Assembly: GCA_963836735.1 (NCBI GenBank)
Contig: CAWIKP010000010.1
Coordinates: 1 to 64,000, forward strand
Length of the DNA stretch: 64,000 nucleotides
Source: JACCXG01 sp963836735
GTDB lineage: Bacteria; Acidobacteriota; Vicinamibacteria; Vicinamibacterales; 2-12-FULL-66-21
Reading direction: 5' to 3'
The notes under the pieces were generated by a model. The model did no database searches. It saw only the letters and a program-made list of their open reading frames with translations, and was not told the origin of the DNA. Below are positions 26,800 through 35,034 of this stretch, one piece after another. The position numbers were made by a program, and so were the translations under genes. Numbering within the stretch: the stretch's first letter is position 1; every line of letters begins with the position of its first letter.

Positions 26800-27618
26800 A
26801 TGTTCATCCCACGGCAGATGCTGGGGTTCCTCATCGCCGGCGTCATCGTCGTTGCCGGAGGCTGCAAGCGGGCGCCGGAGCCTCTCACTCCCGAGGCTGC
26901 CAGCGCCAAGGGCGACGCGCTTCTTCGGGAAATGAGCAAGAGCCTCAGCGCTCTGCAGACGTTCGCTTACACCGTCGACGAGCGGCGCGAGGTCGTCAAA
27001 GGCGGAAAGAAGGAAGAGAAGCTCACGTCGCGCAAGGTCACCATCCGCCGGCCGAACGCGCTCACGTTCACGGCTACCGGCGATGAGCGCGACGGCGCCG
27101 GTTGGTACGACGGCAAACACATCACACTGGTCTCGAATCGGTTGAAGGTGTGGGCCCGGGGACCGATGCCGGGCACGCTCGACGAGGCGCTGGACTTCCT
27201 CTCGTCTGAATACGCGATTTCGCTGCCGTCCGCCGACCTGCTGTACAGCAACCCGTACGATGCATTCATGACGAAAGATACGACCGGCGGGTGGGTGGAT
27301 ACGCAGAAGATCGGCGATCGGAGCTGCGACCACGTGGCCTACCGGCAGGCGGCCGTCGATTGGGAGCTCTGGGTGAACGAGGGCACGCGCCTGCCGTGTC
27401 AGTTCAAGATCGTGTACAAGAACGCCCCGCTGCAGCCGTCGACGACGATCGTCTACAGCGCTTTCGACCCCAAGCCGCAGGTCTCCGATGAGATGTTCGC
27501 GGCAAAGGTGCCCGACGGATTCCAGCGGATCAAGATCATGCGGCACGCCACCGTCAATGATCCGAACGCAGCAGAGGTGCCGGCCGCGACGTCCGGCGGA
27601 CCAGCACCGAAGAAGTAG
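26800..27618 (+). CDS. DUF2092 family lipoprotein
   Basis: A 272-residue protein with a short lipoprotein-type signal (FLIAGVIVVAGGC, Cys 22 as acylation site). The mature protein has SKSLSALQTFAYTVDERREV, RKVTIRRPNALTFTATGDER, GAGWYDGKHITLVSNRLKVW and DRSCDHVAYRQAAVDWELWV. This beta-rich layout matches DUF2092, a LolA/LppX-like periplasmic fold. GGACAGGAG precedes ATG 26800. It is followed at 22 bases by an Asn-rich secreted protein in the same direction, so the two probably form an operon. The ligand is unknown; a lipid-binding role is possible from the fold only. Confidence 0.85.
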   Translation: MFIPRQMLGFLIAGVIVVAGGCKRAPEPLTPEAASAKGDALLREMSKSLSALQTFAYTVDERREVVKGGKKEEKLTSRKVTIRRPNALTFTATGDERDGAGWYDGKHITLVSNRLKVWARGPMPGTLDEALDFLSSEYAISLPSADLLYSNPYDAFMTKDTTGGWVDTQKIGDRSCDHVAYRQAAVDWELWVNEGTRLPCQFKIVYKNAPLQPSTTIVYSAFDPKPQVSDEMFAAKVPDGFQRIKIMRHATVNDPNAAEVPAATSGGPAPKK

Positions 27619-27640
27619 CGTGACAGTCAAGGAGGCAGCC

Positions 27641-28477
27641 ATGTTTTGCCAGACCGTTCGTTCGGGCCGCCGGCTTCGAGGCACGCCTGCGTTTCGACTC
27701 GCTGTCGTCGCCGCCGGCGCGATGTTCCTGCTCTCGACGACCGGGCTTTCGGCCGATCGGCGCTCGGGAGGCTCGGTAAAGCAGTCGCGGAACACCAACG
27801 CGGGTGCTGACAAGAGCAACAACTACAACCGGCCCGCCAACACCAACACGAACCGGGACACCCAGAACACCAACGCGAACCGGAACACCCAGAACACCAA
27901 TGTGAACCGGAACACTCAGAACACCAACGTGAACCGGAACACCAACGTCAACAACAACGTGAACGTCAACAACAACGTGAACGTGAACCGGAACGTCAAC
28001 GTGAACGCCGGCTACGGCTACCCGGCCCGGGGCGGAGCGGTCGCGGTCGGGGAGGAAGGCGCGGTCGCCGTCGGCCGGCGGGGCGCGGTCGCGGTCGGTG
28101 AAGAGGGCTACGTCGGAGTCGGACGCTACGGTGGCGTGGTCGGCGGCGAGCACTACGAGTCCTACGAAGGATGGAAGATTGCGGCGGGTGTGGCTACCGG
28201 CATCGCCGTAGGCACGATGCTGGCGCGGCCACCGTCAACCTCCGTGACCGTGGTTACCAGCGGCACGAACTACATGTACGCCGACGGCGCGTACTACGAG
28301 CAGGTGATGTACGAGGGCCAGGTCTCCTACCGCGTGGTCAATGCACCGGCCGGCGCGATCATTACCACTCTGCCCGCAGGGTGCGCGACGACGGCGATGA
28401 ACGGCGTCACCGTGTCGCAATGCGGGAGCACCTATTACCAGCGGGTCAGCAACGGCTATCAGGTGGTGGTGTTCTGA
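27641..28477 (+). CDS. Secreted protein with Asn-Thr-Asn repeat region
   Basis: A 278-residue protein with a signal peptide (RLAVVAAGAMFLLSTTGLSA). Residues ~48-125 are an Asn-rich low-complexity tract built from NTNxNRNTQ and NVNVNNN units. A short Gly/Val segment (GAVAVGEEGAVAVGRRG, GYVGVGRYGG) and one hydrophobic helix (IAAGVATGIAVGTMLA) follow. The C-terminal domain has the YYxxGxYYEQVMYEGQVSYR pattern and PAGAIITTLPAGC, found at the end of many periplasmic DUF6515-like proteins. AAGGAGG lies eight bases before ATG 27641. The Asn tract could be a flexible spacer or adhesive segment. Confidence 0.8.
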   Translation: MFCQTVRSGRRLRGTPAFRLAVVAAGAMFLLSTTGLSADRRSGGSVKQSRNTNAGADKSNNYNRPANTNTNRDTQNTNANRNTQNTNVNRNTQNTNVNRNTNVNNNVNVNNNVNVNRNVNVNAGYGYPARGGAVAVGEEGAVAVGRRGAVAVGEEGYVGVGRYGGVVGGEHYESYEGWKIAAGVATGIAVGTMLARPPSTSVTVVTSGTNYMYADGAYYEQVMYEGQVSYRVVNAPAGAIITTLPAGCATTAMNGVTVSQCGSTYYQRVSNGYQVVVF

Positions 28478-28492
28478 ACCCGCGACGGCCGC

Positions 28493-30372
28493 CTACCGGT
28501 TCCACGGGAACCGCACGGTCGGGGGATTGACGTAGCGGCGCATCGTGAGGGTCAACGTCGCCCCGGCGCCGGGCGCGAGGCGGACGCTGAATCCGGCGCA
28601 TTCACGCGCTCGGTGCGGCCGTTCCAGCCGACCGACTCGAACTGGTGCTCGCCGTAGCCGCCGGCCTGCACGATCACCGTGCGCGGATGAGTCGTGCTCG
28701 TGTTGACGAGCGTGACTGAGGTGCGGCGATCGGCGATCTCCGAGACGAGCGCCGAGACGTCCTCGGGAACACCGGCGCGCCGCCGCTCGGGATCGAAATA
28801 GCGGAGCCGGGCAGTGAGGAGTCCGCCCTCGCGGCCCGGCACCAGCGCTCCGAACATCAGCCGCACCAGGGCATCGGTGGCGGCCGGGTTGAGATCGAGC
28901 ATGTTGTCGGCCAGCCGCTTGTCCGGTGCCGTTTTGTCGGCACGGATGGTCTCGACCTTGCGAGCAATGCTCTCGAGATCGCGCAGAAGCGCGCTCTCAG
29001 GGTAGGCGCTGTTCTTTCCCTCGAGGTACTCGACCCACGGGTTGGCGCCGACGCGTGTGCGGTCCGCCGCGCTCATCGACCAATACCAGACCTCCAGTGC
29101 CCCGACGCCCCAGGGGTCGCGCTGCCACCCGTACCAGCCTACGCTCGCATCTTTCGCTCCCGAGCTACGGCCGGCAGGCCAGCCGAGGCTCGCATCCTTC
29201 GCTCCCGAGCCACGGCCGGCAAGCCCGGAGATGACACCGAACATGGTGGGGTACTCGGTGCGGCCGTCTACCTGGCGGGCATGCGCGTTCACGGCGGCGA
29301 TCATGTCCCGCCAGGCTTCGACGTACTTGCGGTCGCCGGTGACGAGCAGGGCATTGCTGAAGCCTACGAGGGCCCGGGGGATGCGGTTGCGATCTTCGCG
29401 CCGGCCGGTAACCGGGTTGACCGGACTGAAGCCCCACCCGTAGGCATTGCCCCACCACTTGCCATCGCGACCGCCGATGGTGCCGTCCAGATCGACGAAG
29501 CTCGGGATGATGCCGCCGTTCTTCTTCATGCGCGCGAGCCAGGCGTCCATGTACTCGACGATCCAGCGTCGGTACTTGGCCTCGCCCGTCAGCAGGTACG
29601 CGTTGGTCGGAAGAGTGGTGGCGACCAGGTTGAGGAAGTGATCGCCGACGACATCGGTGTATTCCTGGTAGTGCTCGAGAAACTGGGAGTACGTGCTCTC
29701 GCCGTGCAGGGCGACGAACCCGGTGGCATCGAAGGGATCGCCAACCCAGTCGAGCGCGGTGGCCTTGCGCAGCAGCGGTCCCTTGCTGCCGTTGATCATC
29801 GACCGGATCAGCTTGCGATCGGGGTCGTAGTTCGGGGCTTCCGCGTCTTCTCCCATGTAGAGCCCGGCAAAGCGCCGGACTCGCTCGCGATAGGCGGCCA
29901 GGTCGGGCGCCGACAAGGCCATGCGGTTGAAGAGCTGCAGCCCTTCGCCGTGGTGCATCCAGTCCGACTGCGCGGAGAAGTCCTTGACATACATGCCGTC
30001 GCGGCCCGCCGGCACGTCGCGGGTCTTCGCTTCTGAATACTGGCGGGTCATGCCCTCCCATGCCGTGAGGTAGAGACGCAGGATCTCGTCGTCTGCGCCG
30101 AGCGCGTGGAGCTCCGGCCAGCGATTGAAGTTCTCGAAGGCATCGTCGGGTCCGTCGTTGGCGCCCCAACGCAGGAACGCCTGCAGATAGCCACGGCTGT
30201 CGTAGTACCTTCTGGAAGAACTCGCGGCACGCGGGGACGTTGGCGGCGAGAATCCGGCGCTCCAGCTGCGCCCAGCGTGGGGCAGGCATCGGCGTATCGA
30301 TCGTGACCGTGGGCGGGGTCGCGGCCGCCAGCGAGCCGCCGATCAACGCTGCCATCAGAGATGAACGCCGCA
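28493..30372 (-). CDS. Large secreted protein of unknown function, two frameshifts
   Basis: A ~625-residue exported protein (signal MRRSSLMAALIGGSLAAATP). Its helical body contains YYDSRGYLQAFLRWGANDGP, FENFNRWPELHALGADDEIL, SDWMHHGEGLQLFNRMALS, NYDPDRKLIRSMINGSKGPL and KWWGNAYGWGFSPVNPVTGR. The pattern resembles all-alpha six-hairpin proteins acting on polysaccharides, but no catalytic residues can be named. A frame change near 30205 joins the signal part to the body. Another near 28590 is needed to reach the natural end (TLTMRRYVNPPTVRFPWNR, stop at 28493-28495). An in-frame 45-bp duplication is inserted at 29143-29226. Confidence 0.75.
29143..29226 (+). repeat. Tandem 45-bp repeat inside a coding region
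   Basis: Two adjacent units, both beginning GCTCGCATC at 29143 and 29188, share TTCGCTCCCGAGC and ACGGCCGGCA with a few substitutions. Read on the gene's strand they add GSGAKDASLGWPAGR and SSGAKDASVGW in frame between GLAG and YGWQRDPWG. The unit length (45 bp, 15 codons) preserves the frame. It looks like insertion of a mobile intergenic repeat that was tolerated in the protein. Confidence 0.65.
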
Positions 30373-30436
30373 TGGCGGAGAGTATCTCCCAATTGTTGCC
30401 AACCGCCGCGTCGGGGGAGACCGGTTGGGCCTTTTT

Positions 30437-30468
30437 CAATTTTGGCAATCTTGGCAATTCTGGCAATG
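30437..30468 (+). repeat. TTGGCAAT tandem repeat between divergent genes
   Basis: CAATTTTGGCAATC, TTGGCAATTC and TGGCAATGG occur head to tail with a period of 9 bases. The same word family recurs at 63686-63801. It lies in the 118-bp gap between the minus-strand secreted protein (start 30372) and the plus-strand MEDS-domain gene. Confidence 0.7.
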
Positions 30469-30490
30469 GTCTTGGTGGTAAGCTCTGCCC

Positions 30491-31084
30491 GTGGCCCCCC
30501 CGAAGTTGCCGGCCAACCACGCCCACGCGGTGCAGTTCTACAACAGCGAATCCACGCTCTACCACACCGCCGCGACGTTCCTGTCCGAGGGTCTGGTCCT
30601 GGGGCAGCCCGCTTTGATTCTCGCTACACCCGAGCACCGCGAGGGCATCGTGGAGCAGCTGTCCGAGCGCCTGGTCGATTGCGAGTGCGCCATTCGTGAC
30701 GGCGATCTCGTCCTGCTCGACGCGCAGGCCACCCTCGATCTGTTCATGGTGGACGACCGTCCCAACCCCGACCTCTTTCACGAGAACGTGGGCCGAATCG
30801 TCCGGCAGGTCCTGAACGGCCGCAACCGGACCGTGCTCAGGGCTTATGGGGAGATGGTGGATCTGCTCTGGCGGGACAGGCGGCCCGAGGCGGCGATCGA
30901 GCTCGAAGTCCTCTGGAACAAGCTGGCGCTGTCGTTGGATTTTGCGCTGCTGTGCGGTTATTCCATGGGGAGCTTCTACAAGCAGGTCGACCAGCTCGAG
31001 TCGATCCGCGTGCTCCATTCGCACGTGATCAACGGGCCCGGCAAGGTGATCGATTTCCCGGCGCGGGCCCGCGCGATCACCTAG
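30491..31084 (+). CDS. MEDS-domain (DcmR-type) sensory protein
   Basis: A 197-residue soluble protein with the MEDS/DcmR sensory signature: NHAHAVQFYNSESTLYHTAA, TFLSEGLVLGQPALILATPE, HREGIVEQL, then GRIVRQVLNGRNRTVLRAYG, EMVDLLWRDRRPEAAIELEV and LWNKLALSLDFALLCGYSMG. The HAVQFY...FLxEGLxxGxPALVIATPxH pattern and the EMVDLLW motif are diagnostic. MEDS proteins are RecA/KaiC-like modules that bind small molecules and usually act with histidine kinases; a FixL-like kinase lies 1.3 kb downstream. GTG 30491 is the only start upstream of the conserved HAVQFY. Confidence 0.88.
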   Translation: MAPPKLPANHAHAVQFYNSESTLYHTAATFLSEGLVLGQPALILATPEHREGIVEQLSERLVDCECAIRDGDLVLLDAQATLDLFMVDDRPNPDLFHENVGRIVRQVLNGRNRTVLRAYGEMVDLLWRDRRPEAAIELEVLWNKLALSLDFALLCGYSMGSFYKQVDQLESIRVLHSHVINGPGKVIDFPARARAIT

Positions 31085-31099
31085 GCCGGCCGACTAACT

Positions 31100-31879
31100 T
31101 TACTGCCGCCCGCGGCCACCCATCCCTGGGAAGCTCTCTTTCTGAAAGCCTGCCGGCGCGGCGAACACCGACTCTTCAAACGTCTTGCGGCTGACGTCGG
31201 TCACTTCGCTCGTGGTGGTACGGCCACCGAAGGTCGACGAGCTCTTCACCGGGAACCCGCTGAAGCCCTGACTCTGCATCTGGCCGAGCCCGAACAGCTG
31301 TCCGCCCGCCTGCGGCATCAGCTTCTCGAAGAACTCCACGAACTGCTGCGTGACGGCGAAGTCCGCGGCGGATAGCCCCAGCACGCTCGGATCGACGGTA
31401 CAGATCTCCGACGTCTTCTGGCCGTTCTGATACCCGTCGTACTTGTCGCAGGTCCACTTTGCCGTCTTGTCGGTGCCGGCCTTGCGGTATTCGGTCGGGA
31501 CCGGGGCGCCCGCGCCCAAGCCGCGGCCCTTCATCATGGCCTCGACCTTGGCCCGCATCTCCGGCGGCACCTTCGCCATCATGTCCTGCATCTGGCTGGC
31601 GAAGCGCTCGATGTCCGCCTTGGTGATTTCGCTATAGCTCTTTCGCTCGGGGTTGATGATCAGCATGACCTGCCGGTCGCCGTCGAAGATGACCGCGCGC
31701 TGCGACCCGGAGCCATCGATCATCTCCGCGCGCATCCGGCTCTTCGCGATCTGCACCTGATTGGTCAGCTGGCCGGTGCCGGTGCTGGTTTTCTGGACGA
31801 CCAGGACCCCGTTTTCGGCGCCGGCCGCGGCAGAAAACGTCAACAGGAGAACGGTGCTCGTCAGGACGGGATGCTTCAA
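31100..31879 (-). CDS. Secreted DUF4412-like protein
   Basis: A 259-residue exported protein starting at TTG 31879, supported by GGAGG eight bases upstream (no ATG is suitable). A signal peptide (LTSTVLLLTFSAAAGAENG) is followed by beta-strands LVVQKTSTGTGQLTNQVQIA, RMRAEMIDGSGSQRAVIFDG and QVMLIINPERKSYSEITKAD, then helices with many Met/Gln residues. The DGxxQVMLxINPExKSYxEI stretch is typical of DUF4412 periplasmic proteins, a LolA-like fold. It is divergent from the receiver protein at 31927. Confidence 0.75.
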   Translation of the reverse strand: MKHPVLTSTVLLLTFSAAAGAENGVLVVQKTSTGTGQLTNQVQIAKSRMRAEMIDGSGSQRAVIFDGDRQVMLIINPERKSYSEITKADIERFASQMQDMMAKVPPEMRAKVEAMMKGRGLGAGAPVPTEYRKAGTDKTAKWTCDKYDGYQNGQKTSEICTVDPSVLGLSAADFAVTQQFVEFFEKLMPQAGGQLFGLGQMQSQGFSGFPVKSSSTFGGRTTTSEVTDVSRKTFEESVFAAPAGFQKESFPGMGGRGRQ

Positions 31880-31926
31880 GAGGCCTCCAGCGAAACTCTG
31901 CAATTGTAGACGCTCAGGCGAGGGCG

Positions 31927-32403
31927 GTGAAGAGAGGCGAGGGTCCGGACGCAAAATCTTATCCGCAGGACTCCAAATACACCCCGTTGCAGTGTAGGAT
32001 CCGCCGGTTCCCGGAGGACTCCCTGATCGCCACTGGCCCCCTGACCTTGGTGCTCGTCGAAGACGACGACGATGTGCGCGTCGCGCTCGGCCGGCTGCTG
32101 CGCTCGATGGGGCACACCGTGCACCTGTTCGCATCGGCCGAAGCCTTCGACGCCACCCCCGTGTCGGGCGACTGTCTCATCCTCGATGTTCGCCTCCCTG
32201 GTTTGAGCGGGCTGGAACTGCGGGATCGGCTTCGCCATCGCGGATCCCAGGTCCCTGTCGTGTTCATTACGGGGGAGAGCGGTTCTTCGACGCGCGGCGG
32301 CGCGCGCGACGTCAGGTTCGACGAGCCGTCCGTGGCGAAACCGTTCGGCGAGGACGAGCTGATGGAGGCAATCGGCAGAGCGATGGCCGAGAGCGTCCGG
32401 TAA
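31927..32403 (+). CDS. Single-domain response regulator (FixJ-like receiver)
   Basis: Receiver domain of ~120 residues: TLVLVEDDDDVRVALGRLLR (acidic pocket), HTVHLFASAEAFD, CLILDVRLPGLSGLELRDRL (phospho-acceptor Asp), VPVVFITGESG (switch Thr) and DEPSVAKPFGEDELMEAI (Lys). It ends shortly after the receiver, so there is no DNA-binding output domain. GTG 31927 gives an odd basic extension of ~35 residues; a start closer to LTLVLVEDD is likely but no good ribosome binding site distinguishes it. The histidine kinase 32 bases downstream is the obvious partner. Confidence 0.85.
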   Translation: MKRGEGPDAKSYPQDSKYTPLQCRIRRFPEDSLIATGPLTLVLVEDDDDVRVALGRLLRSMGHTVHLFASAEAFDATPVSGDCLILDVRLPGLSGLELRDRLRHRGSQVPVVFITGESGSSTRGGARDVRFDEPSVAKPFGEDELMEAIGRAMAESVR

Positions 32404-32435
32404 CGCACGCCACACACTTTACGAGGACTGTTGCT

Positions 32436-34454
32436 GTGCCCCAGACCGATGCACACCTGAACGGCCGTGCGACCGATGGCGCCGCGTCGCGACCCGCCGA
32501 CGACATCAACCGGCGTATCGTCGACAGCAGCGAGGATTGCCTGAAGATCCTGGATCTGGCCGGGCGGATCGACTACGTCAACAGTGCCGGGGTGCGGCAC
32601 ATGGACTTGAGCAGCCCCGTGTCCATGGTCGGCCGTTACTGGATCGATTTCTGGGAGCTGGAGGCGCGTGAGGCTGCGCAGGAGGCTCTCGCGGCAGCGA
32701 AGATGGGCCGGCGCGGTGTGTTTCAGGGGCCGAGCCGGACCGCCAACGGATTCGTCAAGTGGTGGGACGTCGCCGTCACCCCGATTACCGATGCCGACGG
32801 TACGGTCGTCCAACTGCTCGCGGTTGCGCGCGATCTGACCGACCGGCGGCGGGAAGAGGCGTTCCGCGCGGGGCAGCACGACGTGCTCGAGATGATCGCG
32901 ACGGGTGCGGGGCTCGATGACATCCTCAGCCGGATCGTGCACCTCATCGAGCGGCAGTGCGATCGGGTTCGCTGCTCGGTCGGCCTGGTGGATCAGGACG
33001 GGACGCGCATGTCGCACGGCGTTGCGCCCAGCCTGCCAGGACTGTTCACGCCGGACATGGACGGCATCCCGATCGGTCCGCGCGCGGGCTCGTGCGGTAC
33101 CGCCGTCTATCTCGACAAGCCGGTCATCGTGGCCGACGCGCTCTCGGATCCGCTCTGGGAGGATTGCCGGGACGTGGCCCGGACGTTCGGCTTCCGCGCC
33201 AGCTGGTCGGTGCCGATTCGGTCATCCGAACGGAAGGTGCTGGGATCTTTTGCGATGTACGGGAACCAACCGGGGATGCCGAGCGCCGACGAGCTGCGGT
33301 TGGTGGATATTGGCGCCTACATCGCCGGCATCGCCATCGAACGGCTCCAGGCGCATCAGGCGCTGCACCAGAGCGAAGAGCGCAACCGCGCCATCCTGCG
33401 CGCGATTCCCGACTGGATGTTCGTGATGAGCGGCGACGGTGTCTTCCTGCACTATCACGCGAAAGATCCCGCAAAGCTGATCGTCCCGCCTGCGGTCTTC
33501 CTCGGACGATCGGTGCGGGAGGTGTTGCCCCCAGCGCTCGCCGAAGCGCTGAGCAGCGCGTTCAGGAAGGCGCTCGCGTCGGATGAACCGGAAAAGCTGG
33601 AGTACACGGTCGGAGCGGATGACGAGGAGCGCTTCTACGAGGCCACCGTCGTCCGGTGCGACGGGGATAAGGTCCTGAGCATCGTCCGGGACATCACCGA
33701 TCGCAAGCGGGCCGAGCTCGACGTGGCGGCCCAGCGCCACGAGCTCGCGCACCTGAACCGCGTTGGGGTGCTTGGTGAGCTGACCGGCGCACTGGCTCAC
33801 GAGCTGAGCCAACCCCTCGCTGCGATCCTCAGCAATGCCCAGGCTGCACGGCGGTTGCTGGACGCAGATTCCCTGGACGCTTCGGCGCTGCGCGCCACGC
33901 TCGACGACATCATCCGGAATGACAAGCGCGCCGGCGCGGTGATCGATCGCTTGCGCGCTCTTCTCAAGAAGGGCACGAGTGTGCGCCAGGCGCTCAACCT
34001 GAACGACGTCACGCGGGAAGTCCTGGACCTGACCCGGAGCGACTTCCTGGCCCGGCGGATTTCGGTGACGACCAGGCTCGCCCCGGCGTTGCCCCCGGTG
34101 CTCGGCGATCGGGTCCAGCTGCAGCAGGTCGTGCTCAACCTGGTGCTGAACGCCTGTGATGCGATGGACGAGACCTCCCCGCGCGACCGGACCTTGACGC
34201 TGGAAACCACCGCCGACGACGAGTGCGTGGATGTCGCGATCTCCGACTGCGGCACCGGGATCCCCGTGAATCAGCTCAACGCCGTGTTCGAGCCGTTTGT
34301 CACGTTCCGGCCCCAGGGACTCGGCCTCGGCCTGGCGATCAGCAGGTCCATCGTGATTTCGCATGGCGGACGCATCACCGCAGAGAACAACCGGGATCGG
34401 GGCGTGACGCTCCGGTGCCGTTTTCCCATCTCCCAGCCGGTTTCGCCGGCATGA
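32436..34454 (+). CDS. PAS-GAF-PAS hybrid sensor histidine kinase (FixL-like)
   Basis: An intact 672-residue cytoplasmic kinase. Domains in order: PAS (residues ~25-140, ending VARDLTDRRREEA); GAF (~150-310, with SCGTAVYLDKPVIVADALSD); a second PAS (~315-430, ending SIVRDITDRKRAEL); HisKA with the phospho-His in LGELTGALAHELSQPLAAIL (~455); and HATPase with N box VLNLVLNACDAMD, G1 ISDCGTGIP and G2 GLGLGLAISRSIV. The ALAHELSQPLAAIL H-box is the FixL/DctB type. No membrane helix is present. GTG 32436 starts the protein 32 bases after the receiver gene. The GAF motif resembles light- or small-molecule-binding modules, ligand unknown. Confidence 0.92.
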   Translation: MPQTDAHLNGRATDGAASRPADDINRRIVDSSEDCLKILDLAGRIDYVNSAGVRHMDLSSPVSMVGRYWIDFWELEAREAAQEALAAAKMGRRGVFQGPSRTANGFVKWWDVAVTPITDADGTVVQLLAVARDLTDRRREEAFRAGQHDVLEMIATGAGLDDILSRIVHLIERQCDRVRCSVGLVDQDGTRMSHGVAPSLPGLFTPDMDGIPIGPRAGSCGTAVYLDKPVIVADALSDPLWEDCRDVARTFGFRASWSVPIRSSERKVLGSFAMYGNQPGMPSADELRLVDIGAYIAGIAIERLQAHQALHQSEERNRAILRAIPDWMFVMSGDGVFLHYHAKDPAKLIVPPAVFLGRSVREVLPPALAEALSSAFRKALASDEPEKLEYTVGADDEERFYEATVVRCDGDKVLSIVRDITDRKRAELDVAAQRHELAHLNRVGVLGELTGALAHELSQPLAAILSNAQAARRLLDADSLDASALRATLDDIIRNDKRAGAVIDRLRALLKKGTSVRQALNLNDVTREVLDLTRSDFLARRISVTTRLAPALPPVLGDRVQLQQVVLNLVLNACDAMDETSPRDRTLTLETTADDECVDVAISDCGTGIPVNQLNAVFEPFVTFRPQGLGLGLAISRSIVISHGGRITAENNRDRGVTLRCRFPISQPVSPA

Positions 34455-34483
34455 CCTCGATGCGATGTAGAGGAGTGCTCGTC

Positions 34484-35024
34484 ATGAAGATCCGTCATGT
34501 GCTGTCCGGCGTCCTGATCGCCGCGGGGCTGGTTGCAACCGGGGCCTGTTCTGCCGCCCCGCGCCAGCGGCCGGTCGAAGGAGGACCCGTGGATACCGGG
34601 GCCGGAACGCTGACCTCCGCCCGGAAGTTCCTCGAGGGCCGCTGGACGCTGGAGTCGTTCGAGGTACACCCGCCAGGAAAGGCGCCCATCACTGCTCAAG
34701 GGGCAGGGCACGCTCGTGTACGACTCGAGCGGCAATCTCACGATGAATATCCGCGCCGACGAAGCGACGTCGGATCTGCTGCGGGCGTCCGGTATCGACA
34801 TCAGGGACGGCGCGATCTCCACCGAAGGCCGTACCGCGATCGATCTGCAGAATCACACCTTGACCTACGTTCTCCAGGGACAGGCGCCGCTCGTCAGAGG
34901 TCCGCTGGGGATCGAGCGGCCGCGCCACTGGGTCGTCGAAGGGGACGTGCTCACCCTGACCACGAAGGATGATGCCGGGCAGCCGCTCTCGATCGGGCGC
35001 TGGAGGAAGAGCCAGGGTCAATAG
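34484..35024 (+). CDS. Lipocalin-like lipoprotein, one frameshift
   Basis: A ~180-residue lipoprotein: signal HVLSGVLIAAGLVATGAC with Cys as acylation site, then RKFLEGRWTLESFEVHPPGK. A shift near 34690 leads to GQGTLVYDSSGNLTMNIRAD and NHTLTYVLQGQAPLV, ending HWVVEGDVLTLTTKDDAG. The LxGxWxLxSxE opening and YxxxGxMxxxI strand are those of lipocalin-like domain proteins. AGAGGAG precedes ATG 34484. Confidence 0.75.
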
Positions 35025-35034
35025 GGCCGCTGCA

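Noticed and set aside
27806..28010. Regular AACACCAACGTGAACCGG repeats resembling a CRISPR array
   Set aside because: The units are continuous with no spacers and stay in frame as an Asn-rich tract of a secreted protein.
29165..31024. 619-codon minus-strand frame spanning two genes
   Set aside because: Only a short stretch near its middle (the signal peptide and start of the secreted protein at 30372) is real coding; the rest is in the wrong frame relative to conserved sequence.
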